DNA from: Prauserella cavernicola
Lineage (GTDB): Bacteria; Actinomycetota; Actinomycetes; Mycobacteriales; Pseudonocardiaceae
NCBI RefSeq assembly: GCF_016595675.1
Contig: NZ_JAENJH010000009.1
Span: 186,001-250,000 of the forward strand
Direction of reading: 5' to 3'
DNA: 64,000 nucleotides
Below, one piece after another: positions 48,488 to 57,491 of this stretch. Below the pieces are notes generated by a model that saw only the letters and a list, made by a program, of their open reading frames with translations, was not told the origin of the DNA and made no database searches. Every line of letters starts with the position of its first letter. The first letter of the stretch is position 1. Both the position numbers and the translations under genes were made by a program.

Positions 48488-50091
48488 CGGCACTGCGTTC
48501 CACACTGGACACCGCGAGCGCCGAGTTCGCGGGCTACCGCGACGCGATGCTCGCCAAGCTCGCCGAACTGGAGACCGAGCACGCCAAGGCCGTCGAGGGC
48601 GGCGGCGAGAAGTACACGACCCGCCATCACCAGCGGGGCAAGCTCCTCGCGCGCGAGCGGATCGAGCTGCTGGTCGACGAGGACTCGCCGTTTCTCGAGC
48701 TCTCGCCGCTGGCGGGCTGGGGCAGCGATTTCACGGTCGGCGCCAGCGTGGTCACCGGCATCGGCGTGGTCGAGGGCGTCGAGTGCATGATCATCGCCAA
48801 CGACCCCACGGTGCGCGGCGGATCGAGCAACCCGTGGACGGTGCGCAAGATCTTCCGCGCCTCCGACATCGCGCTGGAGAACCGGCTGCCGGTGCTCAAC
48901 CTGGTGGAGTCGGGCGGCGCGGATCTGCCGACGCAGAAGGAGATCTTCATCCCCGGTGGCAGGCTGTTCCGTGACCTCACGCGGCTGTCGGCGGCCGGGA
49001 TCCCCACGATCGCGCTCGTGTTCGGCAACTCGACCGCGGGCGGCGCGTACGTGCCGGGCATGTCCGACCACGTCGTGATGATCGAGGAGCGCTCCAAGGT
49101 CTTCCTCGGCGGGCCACCGCTGGTGAAGATGGCCACCGGCGAGGAGTCCGACGACGAGTCGCTCGGGGGCGCGGCGATGCACGCCCGCTCGTCGGGTCTG
49201 GCCGACTACCTCGCTCGCGACGAGCCCGACGCCCTGCGGATCGGGCGTCGCATCGTCGCCAGGCTCAACTGGGCAAAGCGCGGCCCGGCCCCGGCTCCGG
49301 TGAGCCCGCCCCGCTACGACGAGGAGGAGCTGCTCGGCGTCGTGCCCGACGGGCTCAAGGTGCCCTTCGACCCGAGGGACGTGCTCGCGCGGGTGGTCGA
49401 CGGTTCCGAGTTCGACGAGTTCAAACCCTTGTACGGCACCAGTCTCGTCACCGGCTGGGCACGCGTGCACGGCTATCCGGTGGGGGTGCTCGCCAACGCG
49501 CGCGGCATCCTGTTCAGCGAGGAGTCGCAGAAGGCTGCCCAGTTCATCCAGCTGGCCAACCAGACGAACACGCCGCTGCTGTTCCTGCACAACACCACCG
49601 GCTACATGGTGGGCAAGGACTACGAGCAGGGCGGCATCATCAAGCACGGCGCGATGATGATCAACGCCGTGTCCAACAGCAAGGTGCCGCACGTCTCGCT
49701 GCTGATCGGCGCCTCCTACGGCGCGGGCCACTACGGCATGTGCGGCCGGGCCTACGACCCGCGGTTCCTGTTCGCGTGGCCCAGCGCGAAGTCCGCCGTG
49801 ATGGGCCCGCAGCAGCTGGCCGGGGTGCTGTCCATCGTGGCCAGAGCGGCCAGCGAGGCGCGCGGGCAGGCCTACGACGAGGACGGCGACGCCGCCATGC
49901 GGGCCGCGGTGGAGGCTCAGGTGGAGGCCGAGTCGCTGCCGACGTTTCTGTCCGGCCGTCTCTACGACGACGGCGTGATCGACCCGAGGGACACCCGCAC
50001 CGTGCTGGGGCTGTGCCTGTCGGCCATCCACACCAACTCCGTCGAGGGTGCCCGGTTCGACGGCACCGGCTTCGGCGTCTTCCGGATGTGA
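48484..50091 (+). CDS. accD2: Acyl-CoA carboxylase beta subunit, AccD2-like
   Basis: A 535-residue carboxyltransferase. Two crotonase-like domains are present; SGGADLPTQKEIF and FGNSTAGGAYVPGMSD line the first oxyanion hole, and GASYGAGHYGMCGRAYDPRF the second. The GGPPLVKMATGEE segment is typical of methylcrotonyl/geranyl-CoA type beta subunits rather than propionyl-CoA carboxylase. It pairs with the alpha subunit gene 4 bp downstream and overlaps fadE13 (GTGA). Confidence 0.9.
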   Translation: MTALRSTLDTASAEFAGYRDAMLAKLAELETEHAKAVEGGGEKYTTRHHQRGKLLARERIELLVDEDSPFLELSPLAGWGSDFTVGASVVTGIGVVEGVECMIIANDPTVRGGSSNPWTVRKIFRASDIALENRLPVLNLVESGGADLPTQKEIFIPGGRLFRDLTRLSAAGIPTIALVFGNSTAGGAYVPGMSDHVVMIEERSKVFLGGPPLVKMATGEESDDESLGGAAMHARSSGLADYLARDEPDALRIGRRIVARLNWAKRGPAPAPVSPPRYDEEELLGVVPDGLKVPFDPRDVLARVVDGSEFDEFKPLYGTSLVTGWARVHGYPVGVLANARGILFSEESQKAAQFIQLANQTNTPLLFLHNTTGYMVGKDYEQGGIIKHGAMMINAVSNSKVPHVSLLIGASYGAGHYGMCGRAYDPRFLFAWPSAKSAVMGPQQLAGVLSIVARAASEARGQAYDEDGDAAMRAAVEAQVEAESLPTFLSGRLYDDGVIDPRDTRTVLGLCLSAIHTNSVEGARFDGTGFGVFRM

Positions 50092-50095
50092 GCTG

Positions 50096-52054
50096 ATGAT
50101 CGAGAACGTTCTGGTCGCCAACCGCGGGGAGATCGCACTGCGGATCTTCCGGTCCTGCCGCGACGCCGGGATCGGCACCGTCGCCGTGTACTCCGACGCC
50201 GACGAGGCCTCGCCCCACGTGGCGGCGGCCGACGCCGCGATCCGGTTGCCGGGCGACACCCCGGCGCAGACCTACCTCCGTGGCGACCTCGTCGTGCGGG
50301 CCGCGCTCGCCGCTGGCGCCGACGCGGTGCACCCCGGTTACGGCTTCCTGTCGGAGAACGCGGACTTCGCGCGTGCCGTGGCCGAGGCGGGGCTGGTCTG
50401 GATCGGGCCGGAGCCCGGCGCGATGCGGGCGATGGGCTCCAAAGTGGAGTCCAAGCGCCTCATGGCCGACGCCGGGGTTCCGGTGCTGCCCGAACTCGAC
50501 CCCGCCGAGGTGAGCGAGTCCGACCTGCCCGTGCTGGTCAAGGCCTCGGCTGGTGGCGGAGGGCGTGGCATGCGCGTGGTGCGCGAGCTCGCCGGCCTCG
50601 ACGAGGCGGTGCGCGGCGCGAGCGCCGAGGCGGCCTCGGCGTTCGGCGACGCCACCGTGTTCTGCGAGCGCTACCTGGACACGGGGCGCCACATCGAGGT
50701 GCAGGTGCTGGCCGACACGCATGGCACCGTGTGGGCCGTCGGCGAGCGGGAGTGCTCGATCCAGCGCCGGCACCAGAAGGTGGTGGAGGAGACTCCGTCG
50801 CCGCTCGTGGACGCGGCGATGCGGGAGCGGCTGTTCGCGGCGGCCACGAGCGCGGCCAAGGCCGTGGACTACACGGGTGCTGGCACCGTCGAGTTCCTGG
50901 CCACCGGGGACGGTGACTTCTACTTCCTCGAGATGAACACGCGCCTGCAGGTGGAGCATCCGGTCACGGAGTGCACCACGGGCCTCGACCTGGTGGCGTG
51001 GCAGCTGCGGATCGCCGAGGGCGCCCGGCTCGACCCAGAACCTCCACAGTGGACGGGGCATGCCATCGAGGTTCGGCTCTACGCCGAGGATCCCGCTGAG
51101 GACTGGCAACCGCAGAGCGGAACCCTGCACACCGTCGAGGTGCCCGGGGTGGTGGCCGAGTTCGTCGTGCCGGGCTCGTACGGTATCCGGCTCGACAGCG
51201 GCGTGGTCGACGGCTCGGTGGTGGGCGTGCACTACGACCCGATGCTCGCCAAGGTGATCTCCTATGGTCCCGAGCGTGCCTCGGCCGCCCGTGCGCTCGC
51301 GGGCGCACTGGCGCGGGCGCGCATCCACGGTCTGCGCACCAACCGCGACCTGCTCGTCAACGTCCTGCGGCATCCCGCGTTCCTCGCGGGCGAGACCGAC
51401 ACCGCGTTCCTGGACCGGCACGGCCTCGCCGCGCTCGCGGCGCCGCTGGCCGACGGTGACGCGGTCCGGTTGTCCGCGCTCGCCGCGGCGCTGGCCGACG
51501 CGGCGGCCAACCGCGCTCGGGCCGCGGTGCTGGGAGGGCTGCCCAGCGGCTGGCGCAACGTGGGCTCGTTGCCGCAGCGCAAGACCTACACCGTGGCCGG
51601 CGTCGAGCACGAGGTGCGCTACCGGCTCGGCCGCGACGGTCTGCGCGCCGAAGGCTTCGACGACGTGACGCTGGTGGAGGCGCGGCCGGAGCACGTGGTG
51701 CTGGAGACCCGAGGCGTGCGGCGGGTGTTCACCGTCGCCCGCTATCCGGGGCTGGTGGCGGTGGACTCGCCGCTCGGCCCGGTGAGCCTCGTCCCCGTGC
51801 CGCGCTTCACCGACCCGGACGCCGAGGTCGCGGCGGGCTCACTGCTCGCCCCGATGCCCGGCACGGTCGTCCGGATCGCCGTGGAGCAGGGACAGGCGGT
51901 GCGCGCGGGGGAGCCGCTGCTGTGGCTCGAGGCGATGAAGATGGAGCACCGCATCGCCGCACCCGCCGACGGCGTGGTGACGGAACTGCCCGTGGTGGCG
52001 AGCCAGCAGGTCGAACCCGGCACGGTGCTCGCGGTCGTGAACACGGAGGAGTAG
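50096..52054 (+). CDS. accA2: Acyl-CoA carboxylase alpha subunit, AccA2-like
   Basis: A 652-residue biotin carboxylase plus biotin carrier. VANRGEIALRIFRSCRDAG opens the BC domain; the ATP loop KASAGGGGRGMRVV and EMNTRLQVEHPVTE follow. The BCCP domain at the end carries the biotinylated Lys in LEAMKMEHRI. ATG at 50096 is chosen because the BC domain begins at once; the frame extends 16 codons upstream inside accD2. With AccD2 it would carboxylate a branched enoyl-CoA made by a FadE. Confidence 0.92.
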   Translation: MIENVLVANRGEIALRIFRSCRDAGIGTVAVYSDADEASPHVAAADAAIRLPGDTPAQTYLRGDLVVRAALAAGADAVHPGYGFLSENADFARAVAEAGLVWIGPEPGAMRAMGSKVESKRLMADAGVPVLPELDPAEVSESDLPVLVKASAGGGGRGMRVVRELAGLDEAVRGASAEAASAFGDATVFCERYLDTGRHIEVQVLADTHGTVWAVGERECSIQRRHQKVVEETPSPLVDAAMRERLFAAATSAAKAVDYTGAGTVEFLATGDGDFYFLEMNTRLQVEHPVTECTTGLDLVAWQLRIAEGARLDPEPPQWTGHAIEVRLYAEDPAEDWQPQSGTLHTVEVPGVVAEFVVPGSYGIRLDSGVVDGSVVGVHYDPMLAKVISYGPERASAARALAGALARARIHGLRTNRDLLVNVLRHPAFLAGETDTAFLDRHGLAALAAPLADGDAVRLSALAAALADAAANRARAAVLGGLPSGWRNVGSLPQRKTYTVAGVEHEVRYRLGRDGLRAEGFDDVTLVEARPEHVVLETRGVRRVFTVARYPGLVAVDSPLGPVSLVPVPRFTDPDAEVAAGSLLAPMPGTVVRIAVEQGQAVRAGEPLLWLEAMKMEHRIAAPADGVVTELPVVASQQVEPGTVLAVVNTEE

Positions 52055-52058
52055 AGCG

Positions 52059-53216
52059 ATGGAGTTCGTCGAGTCCACCGAACGGCAGGAGCTGCGCGCG
52101 GCGGTCGCCGCACTGGCGCGCGGCTACGGCCACGAGTACTACGCCGAGAAAGCCCGCTCCGGCGGGCACACCACCGAGCTGTGGGACGAGGCGGGCGCAC
52201 TCGGCTACCTCGGCGTGTCCGTGCCCGAGGAGTACGGCGGCGGCGGAGCGGGCATCGGCGACCTCGCCGCCGTGTGCGAGGAGTTCTGCGCCGCGGGCAC
52301 GCCCATGCTGCTCATGGTCGTCTCGCCCGCCATCTGCGCGACCGTCATCGCCCGCTTCGGCACCGACGAGCAGAAGAAGCACTGGCTGCCCGGCTTCGCG
52401 AACGGCAGCGTGCGCATGGCCTTCGGCATCACCGAGCCCGACGCCGGGTCCAACTCACACCGCATCACCACCACGGCGCGGCGCGACGGCGGCGACTGGA
52501 TCCTCAGTGGACGCAAGGTCTACATCTCCGGCGTGGACGAGGCCGACGCCGTGCTGATCGTCGGCAGGACCGAGGACGCCAAGACCGGGCGGCTCAAGCC
52601 CGCGCTCTACATCGTGCCCACCGACGCGCCCGGGTTCGAGTACCGCAGGATCCCGATGGACCTGGTGTCGGCGGACAGCCAGTTCTCGCTGTTCCTCGAC
52701 GACGTGCGCCTGCCGGCCGAGGCGCTCGTCGGCTCGGAGGACGCCGCGATCGCGCAGCTGTTCGCCGGGCTCAACCCCGAGCGCATCATGGGCGCGGCGT
52801 TCTCCGTGGGCATCGCGCGCTACGCACTCGACAAGGGCGTGGCCTACGCCAAGGAGCGCAACGTCTTCGGCGTGCCCATCGGCGCGCACCAGGGGCTCGC
52901 GCACCCGCTGGCCCAGGTGAAGATCGAGCTCGAGCTCGCCAAACTGATGACGCAGAAGGCCGCCGCGCTCTATGACTCCGGCGACGACTTCGGCGCGGGC
53001 GAGTCGGCCAACATGGCCAAGTACGCGGGCGCGGAGGCGGCCATCCGGGCCGTGGACCAGGCCGTGCAGGTGCACGGCGGCAACGGGCTCGCGTCGGAGT
53101 ACGGGCTCGGCACGTTGCTCGGCGCCGTGCGCGTCGGCCGCATCGCCCCGGTGAGCAGGGAGATGGTGCTGAACTTCGTCGCCCAGCACAGCCTCGGCCT
53201 GCCCAAGTCCTACTGA
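52059..53216 (+). CDS. fadE12: Acyl-CoA dehydrogenase, FadE12-like
   Basis: A 385-residue acyl-CoA dehydrogenase. MAFGITEPDAGSNSHRITT and ILSGRKVYISGVDEAD are the FAD-domain motifs, and QVHGGNGLASEYGLG the C-terminal helix motif. The usual catalytic Glu near the C-terminus is replaced (RIAPVSREM), and GLNPERIMGAAFS offers a helix-G Glu instead. Gene order matches fadE12 after accA2 in mycobacteria. GGAGGA inside the accA2 end serves as ribosome binding site. Confidence 0.88.
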   Translation: MEFVESTERQELRAAVAALARGYGHEYYAEKARSGGHTTELWDEAGALGYLGVSVPEEYGGGGAGIGDLAAVCEEFCAAGTPMLLMVVSPAICATVIARFGTDEQKKHWLPGFANGSVRMAFGITEPDAGSNSHRITTTARRDGGDWILSGRKVYISGVDEADAVLIVGRTEDAKTGRLKPALYIVPTDAPGFEYRRIPMDLVSADSQFSLFLDDVRLPAEALVGSEDAAIAQLFAGLNPERIMGAAFSVGIARYALDKGVAYAKERNVFGVPIGAHQGLAHPLAQVKIELELAKLMTQKAAALYDSGDDFGAGESANMAKYAGAEAAIRAVDQAVQVHGGNGLASEYGLGTLLGAVRVGRIAPVSREMVLNFVAQHSLGLPKSY

Positions 53217-53241
53217 GTCCTACGACAGAGGGAGCACGACC

Positions 53242-54072
53242 GTGACACTCGCGGGCAAGACACTGATCATGTCCGGCGGCAGCAGGGGCATCGGGGAGGC
53301 GATCGCCGTGCGCGCCGCCCGCGACGGTGCCAACGTGGCGCTGCTCGCCAAGACCACCGAGCCGCACCCGACACTGCCCGGCACGATCTACACGGCGGCC
53401 AAGGCGATCGAGGAGGCGGGCGGCACGGCGCTGCCCATCGTCGGGGACGTGCGGGACGAGGACGGCGTCGCCGAGGCCGTGGCGAAGGCGGCCGAGCAGT
53501 TCGGCGGCATCGACATCGTCGTGAACAACGCCAGTGCGATCGACCTGACGCCGTCGGAGCACATTCCGATGAAGCGCTACGACCTGATGCAGGACATCAA
53601 CGCGCGCGGGTCGTTCGTGCTGGCGCGCAGCGCGATCCCGCACCTGCGCCGGTCGGACAACCCGCACATCCTCACGCTGTCGCCGCCGATCCGGCTCGAG
53701 GAGAAGTGGTTCCAGGCGGGACATCTGGCCTACAGCATCGCGAAGTACTCGATGAGCCTGGTGACCGTCGGCCTCGCCGCCGAGCTCAAGGGCGACGGCA
53801 TCGCGGCGAACTCGCTGTGGCCGCGCACGACGATCGACACCGCCGCCATCCGCAACGTGGTGGGCGCTGAGCTGGCCAACCGCTCGCGCACGCCGGAGAT
53901 CATGGCCGACGCGGCGTACGCGATCCTCACCACGCCGAGCCGCGAGGCGACGGGCCGCTTCTTCATCGACGACGAGGTGCTGGCCGCCGCGGGCGTCACC
54001 GACCTCGCGAAGTACCGGATCGGCGAGCGCGAGGAGGACCTCCAGCTCGACTTCTGGGTTGATCCGGCTTGA
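53242..54072 (+). CDS. HSDL2-like short-chain dehydrogenase/reductase
   Basis: A 276-residue SDR. Cofactor motif is GGSRGIGEAI, NNAS follows, and the active-site region LTLSPPIRLEEKWF with YSIAK (Tyr/Lys) matches the HSDL2-type atypical SDRs found near acyl-CoA genes. GTG start preceded by AGAGGGAG. It occupies the place of echA7 in the mycobacterial cluster. It probably oxidises or reduces a hydroxyacyl or keto intermediate of the operon's pathway. Its stop overlaps the TetR start. Confidence 0.85.
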   Translation: MTLAGKTLIMSGGSRGIGEAIAVRAARDGANVALLAKTTEPHPTLPGTIYTAAKAIEEAGGTALPIVGDVRDEDGVAEAVAKAAEQFGGIDIVVNNASAIDLTPSEHIPMKRYDLMQDINARGSFVLARSAIPHLRRSDNPHILTLSPPIRLEEKWFQAGHLAYSIAKYSMSLVTVGLAAELKGDGIAANSLWPRTTIDTAAIRNVVGAELANRSRTPEIMADAAYAILTTPSREATGRFFIDDEVLAAAGVTDLAKYRIGEREEDLQLDFWVDPA

Positions 54073-54683
54073 CGGCCAGGCGCGACGGACAGGTCCTGCG
54101 CGAGCCGAGGCAGGAACGCAGCAGGACGACGCGACGGCGGCTCATCGACGCCGCCGTCGAATGCCTGGCCGAGCTCGGCTGGCACGGCACCACGGTGTCG
54201 ATGATCGCCGAGCGGGCGGGAGTCTCGCGCGGCGCGGCGCAGCACCACTTCCCGACCAGGGAGGACCTGGTGGTGGCCGCCGTCGGCCACCTCGGCGAGG
54301 AACAGATCGCCGAGCTGCGCGCCCGCGCCGCGGCGCTGCCGGCGGGGCCGTCGCGTGCCCTGCCGGTCGCGGAGATGCTGCTGGATCTCTACACGGGCGT
54401 GAAGTTCCGCGCCGCGCTGCACCTGTGGGTCGCCGCGTCCACCGACGAGGCGCTGCGCGAGGTGCTGGTGCCGTTGCAGGCGAAGGTGGGCCGCGAGGCG
54501 CACCGCGTGGCGCTGGAACTGCTCGGCGCGGACGAGAGCAGGCCGGGCGTGCGCGAGACCGTGCAGGCGACACTGGACCTCGCGCGCGGACTCGGACTGG
54601 CGAACCTGCTCGCCGACGACACCAACCGCAGGCGCCAGATCACGAGGCAGTGGGCGACGCTGCTCGAACCCGTGGTGCCGTAG
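54069..54683 (+). CDS. TetR-family regulator at end of AtuA operon
   Basis: A 204-residue TetR protein: HTH at residues 20-65 (RRRLIDAAVECLAELGWHGTTVSMIAERAGVSRGAAQHHFPTRE) and a helical ligand domain. It starts with TTG overlapping the SDR stop (TTGA). As last gene of the operon it probably controls it, with an acyl-CoA intermediate as inducer. It ends 5 bp from the convergent deaminase gene. Confidence 0.87.
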   Translation: MTARRDGQVLREPRQERSRTTRRRLIDAAVECLAELGWHGTTVSMIAERAGVSRGAAQHHFPTREDLVVAAVGHLGEEQIAELRARAAALPAGPSRALPVAEMLLDLYTGVKFRAALHLWVAASTDEALREVLVPLQAKVGREAHRVALELLGADESRPGVRETVQATLDLARGLGLANLLADDTNRRRQITRQWATLLEPVVP

Positions 54684-54688
54684 GCGTG

Positions 54689-55156
54689 CTAGCCCCGCGC
54701 GGTGGCGTCGGAACCGATGTCCTCGAACCACAGCTCGGGGCTGCGCTCGATGAAGCGCGACATCAGCTCCACGCACTCGGGGTCGTCCAGCAGCGTGATG
54801 CGCACGCCGTGTTCGGCGAGCCAGTCGTGCCCGCCCGAGAACGTGGTGGCCTCGCCGATCACCACGTGGGAGATGCCGAACTGGCGCACCAGTCCGCTGC
54901 AGTACCAGCACGGCGAGAGCGTCGTGACCATCACGGTGTCGCGGTAGTGCGGCCTGCGCCCCGCCGCGCGGAAGGCGCTGGTCTCGGCGTGCATCGACGG
55001 GTCGTCGTCCTGCACCCGCCGGTTGTGTCCGCGGCCCAGGAGCTCGCCACCGGCCGTGAACAGGGCCGCGCCGATGGGGATTCCGCCCTCGGCCTCTCCC
55101 GTCCTGGCCTCGTCGCGTGCCACGGCGAGCAGGGCGGCGGTGTCGATGGGTTTCAT
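54689..55156 (-). CDS. Fungal-type cytosine deaminase homologue
   Basis: A 155-residue zinc deaminase. His56 and catalytic Glu58 (MHAETSAF), Cys83 and Cys86 (SPCWYCSG) are the zinc motif. Unlike tRNA adenosine or guanine deaminases, the sequence tracks yeast cytosine deaminase Fcy1: EGGIPIGAAL, GRGHNRR, VVIGEATTF and the end FIERSPELWFEDIG, where the last segment closes the yeast active site. It would convert cytosine to uracil for salvage. ATG at 55156 is used. The palindrome at 55219 lies upstream, so the neighbouring TetR may control it. Confidence 0.82.
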   Translation of the reverse strand: MKPIDTAALLAVARDEARTGEAEGGIPIGAALFTAGGELLGRGHNRRVQDDDPSMHAETSAFRAAGRRPHYRDTVMVTTLSPCWYCSGLVRQFGISHVVIGEATTFSGGHDWLAEHGVRITLLDDPECVELMSRFIERSPELWFEDIGSDATARG

Positions 55157-55218
55157 GATCCCACTGTCCGGCAGCGCGTCCGGGCTGACAAGGGCCGACC
55201 GGACGCTGGCGAGAGTGG

Positions 55219-55232
55219 TGAGCGAGCGCTTA
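55219..55232. promoter_or_regulatory. TetR operator-like palindrome, copy 1
   Basis: TGAGCG-AG-CGCTTA, one mismatch from the perfect palindrome at 55895. It lies 63 nt upstream of the cytosine deaminase start, between that gene and the end of the TetR gene. Confidence 0.55.
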
Positions 55233-55269
55233 GTATGTCGCGGTGGCCAACGACGCCTCCGGGGACGGA

Positions 55270-55884
55270 TCAGCTCTGCGTGGCACCCAGCATGCGCAGT
55301 GCGAGCTGGCCGTACTCCGTGCCGAGTTTCTCCGGGGTCTTGCGATGGCGCTCGGTGTACCAGCGCGCGACGTCGATGCCCAGCGAGAGCAGTGCACGCG
55401 CGGCCGTTCCGGGATCGGCGACGGTGAACTCGCCCGACTCGGTACCCGCCACCACGAGCTCGCGCAGGATGCGTTCGATGTCGCGGCGCAGCCCTGCCAC
55501 CACCGCGTACTCCTGCTCGGGCAGCGCGCCCAGCTCGTACTGCACGACGCGGGCCACGGTGTGCCTGCGCGCGTGCCACGCGACGAACTGCTCGACGATC
55601 CCGCGCACGGCGTCGGTGGGGGAGTCCGTGTTCTCGGCGGCCTGCTTGACCAGCGCCAGCACCTGCTCGTGGCCGCTGCGGCTGATCGCGAACAGCAGCG
55701 CGGCCTTGGAGGGGAAGTGCACGTACAGCGCGGCGGGGCTCATCCCCGCGCTGCCCGCGATGTCGCGGGTGGTGGTGGCGTGGTAGCCGCGCTGCGCGAA
55801 CGACTCGACCCCCGCGAGCATCAGTCTGCGCGCCGTCTCCGGCTGGACCTCCGGCCACAACTCGGCCGACAACGACATCGTCAT
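55270..55884 (-). CDS. TetR-family regulator
   Basis: A 204-residue TetR protein with HTH at residues 15-60 (TARRLMLAGVESFAQRGYHATTTRDIAGSAGMSPAALYVHFPSKAAL) and an all-helical ligand domain. A perfect palindrome TAAGCG-AG-CGCTTA sits 11 bp upstream of its start, between it and the divergent SDR operon. Near-identical sites occur before the deaminase gene and before the fabG-maoC-fadE operon. It is therefore the likely repressor of all three, with an acyl-CoA as probable ligand. Confidence 0.88.
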   Translation of the reverse strand: MTMSLSAELWPEVQPETARRLMLAGVESFAQRGYHATTTRDIAGSAGMSPAALYVHFPSKAALLFAISRSGHEQVLALVKQAAENTDSPTDAVRGIVEQFVAWHARRHTVARVVQYELGALPEQEYAVVAGLRRDIERILRELVVAGTESGEFTVADPGTAARALLSLGIDVARWYTERHRKTPEKLGTEYGQLALRMLGATQS

Positions 55885-55894
55885 GACCAGAGTG

Positions 55895-55908
55895 TAAGCG
55901 AGCGCTTA
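55895..55908. promoter_or_regulatory. TetR operator-like palindrome, copy 2
   Basis: TAAGCG-AG-CGCTTA, a perfect 6+6 palindrome in the 47-bp gap between the divergent TetR and SDR genes. Confidence 0.7.
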
Positions 55909-55931
55909 GCGCGGATTGGAGATCGGCACCG

Positions 55932-56684
55932 GTGAACTCACTCAAGGACCGCGTGGCCATTGTGACAGGCGCGAGCAGGGGCATCGGCCTCGGCGTCGCC
56001 AGGGAACTGGTGGAGCGCGGCGCCAAGGTGTGCATCACGGCGCGCAAGCCCGATCCGCTCGCCGAGGCGGTGGAGCAGCTCGGCGGCCCCTCGGTCGCAC
56101 TCGGCGTGCCCGGCAAGACCGACGACCCCGAGCACCAGGACGACGTCATCGCGCGAACCATCGAGACGTTCGGCGGACTCGACTTCCTGGTCAACAACAC
56201 CGGCATCAACCCGGTTTTCGGGTCGATCCTCGACGTGGACACCGACGCGGCGGCCAAGCTCTTCGGCGTCAACGTGCTCGCGCCGCTGTCGTGGACCCGC
56301 AAGGTGCGCGACGCGCGGCTGGGCGAGCACGGCGGCGCGGTCGTCAACGTCTCGTCCATCGCGGGCCTGCGTACCTCGCCCGGCATCGGGATGTACGGCG
56401 TCACCAAGGCCGCGCTGATCCGGCTCACGATGGAGCTCGCGGGCGAGCTGGGACCGGGCATCCGCGTCAACGCCGTCGCGCCCGCCGTGGTGAAGACGAA
56501 GTTCGCGACCGCCCTGTACGAGGACCGCGAGGACGAGGTGGCCTCGGCCTACCCGATGAAGCGGCTCGGCGTGCCCGCCGACATCGCGAGTGCCGTGGCG
56601 TTCCTGTTGTCGGACGAGGCCGGGTGGATCACCGGGCAGACGCTCGTGCTCGACGGCGGTGTCACGCTGGGCGGCGGGCTGTGA
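55932..56684 (+). CDS. Short-chain dehydrogenase/reductase
   Basis: A 250-residue classical SDR: cofactor motif GASRGIGLGVA, NNTG, catalytic Ser in VNVSSIAGL and YGVTK. It resembles Rv2766c-like 3-oxoacyl reductases over its length (GEHGGAVVNVSSIAG, GEPADIASAVAFL-type end). GTG start after GGAGA. The stop overlaps a second SDR gene (GTGA). Expected to be under the TetR operator at 55895. Confidence 0.87.
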   Translation: MNSLKDRVAIVTGASRGIGLGVARELVERGAKVCITARKPDPLAEAVEQLGGPSVALGVPGKTDDPEHQDDVIARTIETFGGLDFLVNNTGINPVFGSILDVDTDAAAKLFGVNVLAPLSWTRKVRDARLGEHGGAVVNVSSIAGLRTSPGIGMYGVTKAALIRLTMELAGELGPGIRVNAVAPAVVKTKFATALYEDREDEVASAYPMKRLGVPADIASAVAFLLSDEAGWITGQTLVLDGGVTLGGGL

Positions 56685-57466
56685 CCGCGCGGCTCGACGG
56701 CGCGGGCGTGGTCGTCACCGGCGGCGGCGGCGGGATCGGCGCGGCGCTGGCGCGGCGGCTGGCCGGTGAGGGCGCACGGCTCGTGCTGGCCGATCTCGAC
56801 GGCGACGCCGTGACCGCGGTGGCCGAGGAGGTCGGTGGCGTGGCCGTGGTGGGCGACGCGGCGAGCGAGGACGGCGTGCGGCGGCTCGTCGAGCGCGCCC
56901 GCGCCGAACTCGGCGAGATCGACCTCTACTGCGCCAACGCGGGCGTCGCCGTCCACGGTGGACCGGAGACCCCCGAGGACGGCTGGGCGCTGTCGTGGGA
57001 GGTCAACGTGATGGCCCACGTGCGAGCCACGCGCGAGCTGCTGCCCGCGTGGCTGGAGCGCGGGCGCGGGCACTTCCTCGCCACCGTGTCGGCGGCCGGG
57101 CTCCTGACGAGCCTCGGCTCGGCGCCGTACTCCGTCACCAAGCACGGCGCCCTGGCGTTCGCCGAGTGGCTCTCGGCGACCTACCGCCACCGCGGCATCA
57201 CGGTGCAGGCCGTGTGCCCACAGGGCGTGCGCACCAAGATGCTCGCGGACACCGGCGAGGAGGGCGAGTTCATCATGGGCGCCACCGCGATCGAGCCGGA
57301 GGACGTGGCCGACACGTGCCTGGAAGCGCTGCGCGACGGACGGTTCCTGATCCTGCCGCACCCCGAGATCGCCGGCTACTACGCGGCGAGGGCGACCCAG
57401 AACGAGCGCTGGCTGGGCGGCATGAACAAGTTGCAGCGCAAAGTGGAGGAACAGATCGCGCGGTGA
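56681..57466 (+). CDS. Short-chain dehydrogenase/reductase
   Basis: A 261-residue SDR: GGGGGIGAALARRL, acidic residue at DLDGDAV indicating NAD(H) preference, NAG, SAAGLLTSLGSAPYSVTKHG with Ser and YxxxK, and a C-terminal MNKLQRK extension. GTG start overlaps the preceding SDR stop. The two SDRs are co-transcribed; substrate not known, most likely acyl-CoA or alcohol intermediates. Confidence 0.87.
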   Translation: MTARLDGAGVVVTGGGGGIGAALARRLAGEGARLVLADLDGDAVTAVAEEVGGVAVVGDAASEDGVRRLVERARAELGEIDLYCANAGVAVHGGPETPEDGWALSWEVNVMAHVRATRELLPAWLERGRGHFLATVSAAGLLTSLGSAPYSVTKHGALAFAEWLSATYRHRGITVQAVCPQGVRTKMLADTGEEGEFIMGATAIEPEDVADTCLEALRDGRFLILPHPEIAGYYAARATQNERWLGGMNKLQRKVEEQIAR

Positions 57467-57491
57467 GCGGGTGGTTGCCTAGGGTGGCGGT

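Noticed and set aside
55916-56680. N-terminal extension of the second SDR
   Set aside because: It overlaps the first SDR in another frame; the cofactor motif begins right after GTG at 56681.
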